From: PGYR01 sp041595255
GTDB taxonomy: Bacteria; Bacteroidota; Ignavibacteria; Kapaibacteriales; UBA2268
NCBI GenBank assembly: GCA_041595255.1
Contig: JBFHKR010000131.1
Location: 1-7,422 of the forward strand
Direction: 5' to 3'
DNA: 7,422 bases
Shown: positions 6,252-7,422 of the stretch, in pieces
Numbering within the stretch: the first letter of the stretch is position 1
Layout: each line of letters starts with the position of its first letter
Program-made: the position numbers and the translations under genes
Notes under the pieces: generated by a model
Told to the model about the DNA's origin: nothing
The model's database searches: none
What the model saw: only the letters and a program-made list of their open reading frames with translations

Positions 6252-6797
6252 ATGGAAGAATTAAAAAACGAAGAAGCTCCCTCAAAAAAGGAAAGTAAAT
6301 TATTGAAATTTATCATGAGACATAAGTTTTATGTTGGATTAGTTTTAGTGATTATTGTAGTTTTGGGATGGGCATTTATAAAAATGGCTATTATGGAGAG
6401 TGATTTCAAAGAAGAAAAAGCTCAGGTTATTTCGAGTTACGAAACGAAATTAGATAGTTTGAATTCTAATAGACTCACATTGACAGCTACTGCTTTTTCA
6501 TGGGCTATAAGAAGTGAACTATTAAGAGAGAATAAAGAACAGATTAATCAGTTCTTTAACGAATTTATTAAATATCCGGACATTGTGAAACTTCAGCTTA
6601 TTAATTCGGAATCATCCGTTATAGAATTATCTACTGATAAGAAAGATGTAGGCACTAAATTCTCAAATTATAGTTCATTGCAAGATCAAAAAGTCATATC
6701 TGATTCTACTAATATCAATATAGTAACTCCAATTTCAGGACTTAATAAAAAAATTGGAATTTTTGTAATGCAGGTAAATAATTTAAAGCATAATTAA
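6252..6797 (+). CDS. Single-pass membrane protein with extracytoplasmic sensor-like domain
   Basis: A 181-residue protein, not recognised by family. A charged cytosolic N-terminus (1-25, rich in E and K) precedes one membrane segment (about 27-46, VGLVLVIIVVLGWAFIKMA). A likely helical stalk (50-72) follows, then an exported domain (about 75-176). That domain has a long helix, then KYPDIVKLQLINSESSVIELS and later NIVTPISG and KIGIFVMQV, a strand-rich layout like single Cache/PAS-like sensor domains of chemoreceptors and histidine kinases. Unlike those, the protein ends directly after the domain, with no HAMP, kinase or methyl-accepting part. The ATG has GGAAG eight bases upstream. It is flanked by its own candidate promoter and a terminator, so it is probably monocistronic. 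A signalling role is inferred from fold pattern only. Confidence 0.75.
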   Translation: MEELKNEEAPSKKESKLLKFIMRHKFYVGLVLVIIVVLGWAFIKMAIMESDFKEEKAQVISSYETKLDSLNSNRLTLTATAFSWAIRSELLRENKEQINQFFNEFIKYPDIVKLQLINSESSVIELSTDKKDVGTKFSNYSSLQDQKVISDSTNINIVTPISGLNKKIGIFVMQVNNLKHN

Positions 6798-6856
6798 TTC
6801 ATTGGCTAATTCAATTTGTTATCTTGATTAAAAATTATATTTAATTACATACATAG

Positions 6857-6885
6857 TCCCAACATTCATGTTGGGATTTTTTTTT
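6857..6885 (+). terminator. Rho-independent terminator after the membrane sensor gene
   Basis: An 8-bp perfect stem TCCCAACA (6857-6864) / TGTTGGGA (6869-6876) with a TTCA loop runs straight into nine T (6877-6885). It lies 59 bases after the stop codon at 6797. The stem core CCCAACA/TGTTGGG is the same as in the terminator at 4066-4095. Confidence 0.92.
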
Positions 6886-6935
6886 GTAAATTAGAGTACT
6901 TAGAAATTATTCTACCTAAAGAAGTATTTGGATAA

Positions 6936-7013
6936 ATGTATTATTTCTGGAACATAGAAAATAAATTACCATTATGTATAGTAGTTCTTCTGAGAGTTTG
7001 CACAAATGATTGA
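6936..7013 (+). CDS. Possible 25-codon leader ORF overlapping the acetyltransferase start
   Basis: An ATG-started ORF of 25 codons (begins MYYFWNIENK, ends RVCTND) whose stop TGA (7011-7013) lies inside the acetyltransferase coding region, which starts at 7006, an 8-base overlap. Such an arrangement would allow coupled translation or leader-controlled expression, as is known for some antibiotic-resistance genes. An ORF of this length can arise by chance, and the ribosome site is unclear, so this is tentative. Confidence 0.25.
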   Translation: MYYFWNIENKLPLCIVVLLRVCTND

Positions 7014-7422
7014 AATCATCTACAAAAAATACAACGATTCTAATATTGAATCATTCATAGAAATGGGCCAAAAACTTTGGAAAGATATCGGAAGAAACGA
7101 ACTGGTCGAATTGTTGAAGCAAACGATAAATTCTGATAAATACTATATTTTGCTAGCTAAAAATTCAGACAACCAAAATGTTGGTTTTTCTATTTTCTCC
7201 ATAAGAACAGATTATGTTGAGGGTTCTATAAATTCTCCTACAGGATATCTGGAAGGAATATTTGTAGAAAAGGGTTATCGTAAAATGGGTATAGCAAAAG
7301 AATTTCTTCGGTTAGGCGAGAGCTGGTGTAAAGAAAAAGGCTGTTCTCAGATTGGCTCTGACACTTGGCTCACTGACCAAGAATCAAGAAACTTCCATAA
7401 GAAAGTTGGATTTTGGGAAGAA
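7006..7422 (+). CDS. Aminoglycoside 6'-N-acetyltransferase-like GNAT protein (3' truncated by window)
   Basis: An open frame of 139 codons running off the window edge without a stop; the family is about 145-150 residues, so only the last few are missing. It is a GNAT-fold acetyl-CoA-dependent acetyltransferase. SIRTDYVEG (65-73), SPTGYLEGIFV (77-87), the acetyl-CoA loop YRKMGIA (91-97) and the end GSDTWLTDQESRNFHKKVGF (117-136) follow the layout of chromosomal AAC(6')-I enzymes, which acetylate the 6'-amino group of aminoglycosides. Whether this one confers resistance or acts on another amine is not shown. The ATG at 7006 is the only good start; a TGA lies in frame at 6991. It stands behind a terminator, so it has its own promoter somewhere in 6886-7005, which I could not place. 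Confidence 0.85.
   Translation, partial: MIEIIYKKYNDSNIESFIEMGQKLWKDIGRNELVELLKQTINSDKYYILLAKNSDNQNVGFSIFSIRTDYVEGSINSPTGYLEGIFVEKGYRKMGIAKEFLRLGESWCKEKGCSQIGSDTWLTDQESRNFHKKVGFWEE

Noticed and set aside
1..7422. CRISPR array, tRNA/rRNA genes, insertion sequence or integrase
   Set aside because: No spaced direct repeats, cloverleaf-like or rRNA-like stretches, terminal inverted repeats with a transposase, or recombinase motifs were found on reading both strands.

Overview
The window is AT-rich, densely coded bacterial DNA. It reads as a Gram-negative from the Bacteroidota/Chlorobiota/Ignavibacteriota-like (FCB) group. This placement is an inference from three things: an LptE-type outer-membrane assembly lipoprotein, weak or absent Shine-Dalgarno sites before most genes, and several upstream matches to the Bacteroidota -7 promoter motif TAnnTTTG. 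No rRNA, tRNA, CRISPR array, transposase or integrase was seen.

Left part (1-2760, minus strand): a membrane-bound family 2 glycosyltransferase of the cellulose-synthase-like/CslA type, preceded by an apparent two-gene unit. That unit is an MBL-fold glyoxalase-II-like hydrolase whose stop overlaps the start of an LptE-like lipoprotein (ATGA). Divergent from it on the plus strand (2862-4034) is a complete acetyl-CoA C-acetyltransferase (thiolase), closed by a strong intrinsic terminator. These look like ordinary housekeeping or envelope genes.

Middle part (4132-6113, plus strand): a tight four-gene run with gaps of 6, 13 and 4 bases. It encodes a GIY-YIG nuclease with a C-terminal DUF4357-like domain, a stand-alone Mrr-type PD-(D/E)XK nuclease, a 76-residue acidic protein of unknown function, and a small protein of the low-molecular-weight tyrosine phosphatase family. 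No methyltransferase is present, so this is not a recognisable restriction-modification locus. It is the best candidate in the window for an undescribed (possibly defence or nuclease/immunity) module. A run of 7 C lies at codons 3-5 of the phosphatase gene, which has only a TTG start, and a run of 8 C follows the gene.

Right part (6114-7422, plus strand): a 138-base intergenic region with nested hairpin arms and a spaced inverted repeat around a candidate promoter. It precedes a single-pass membrane protein with an extracytoplasmic sensor-like domain and no output domain. A second intrinsic terminator, very similar in stem to the first, follows. The window ends inside an aminoglycoside 6'-N-acetyltransferase-like GNAT gene (139 codons visible), whose start is overlapped by a possible 25-codon leader ORF.
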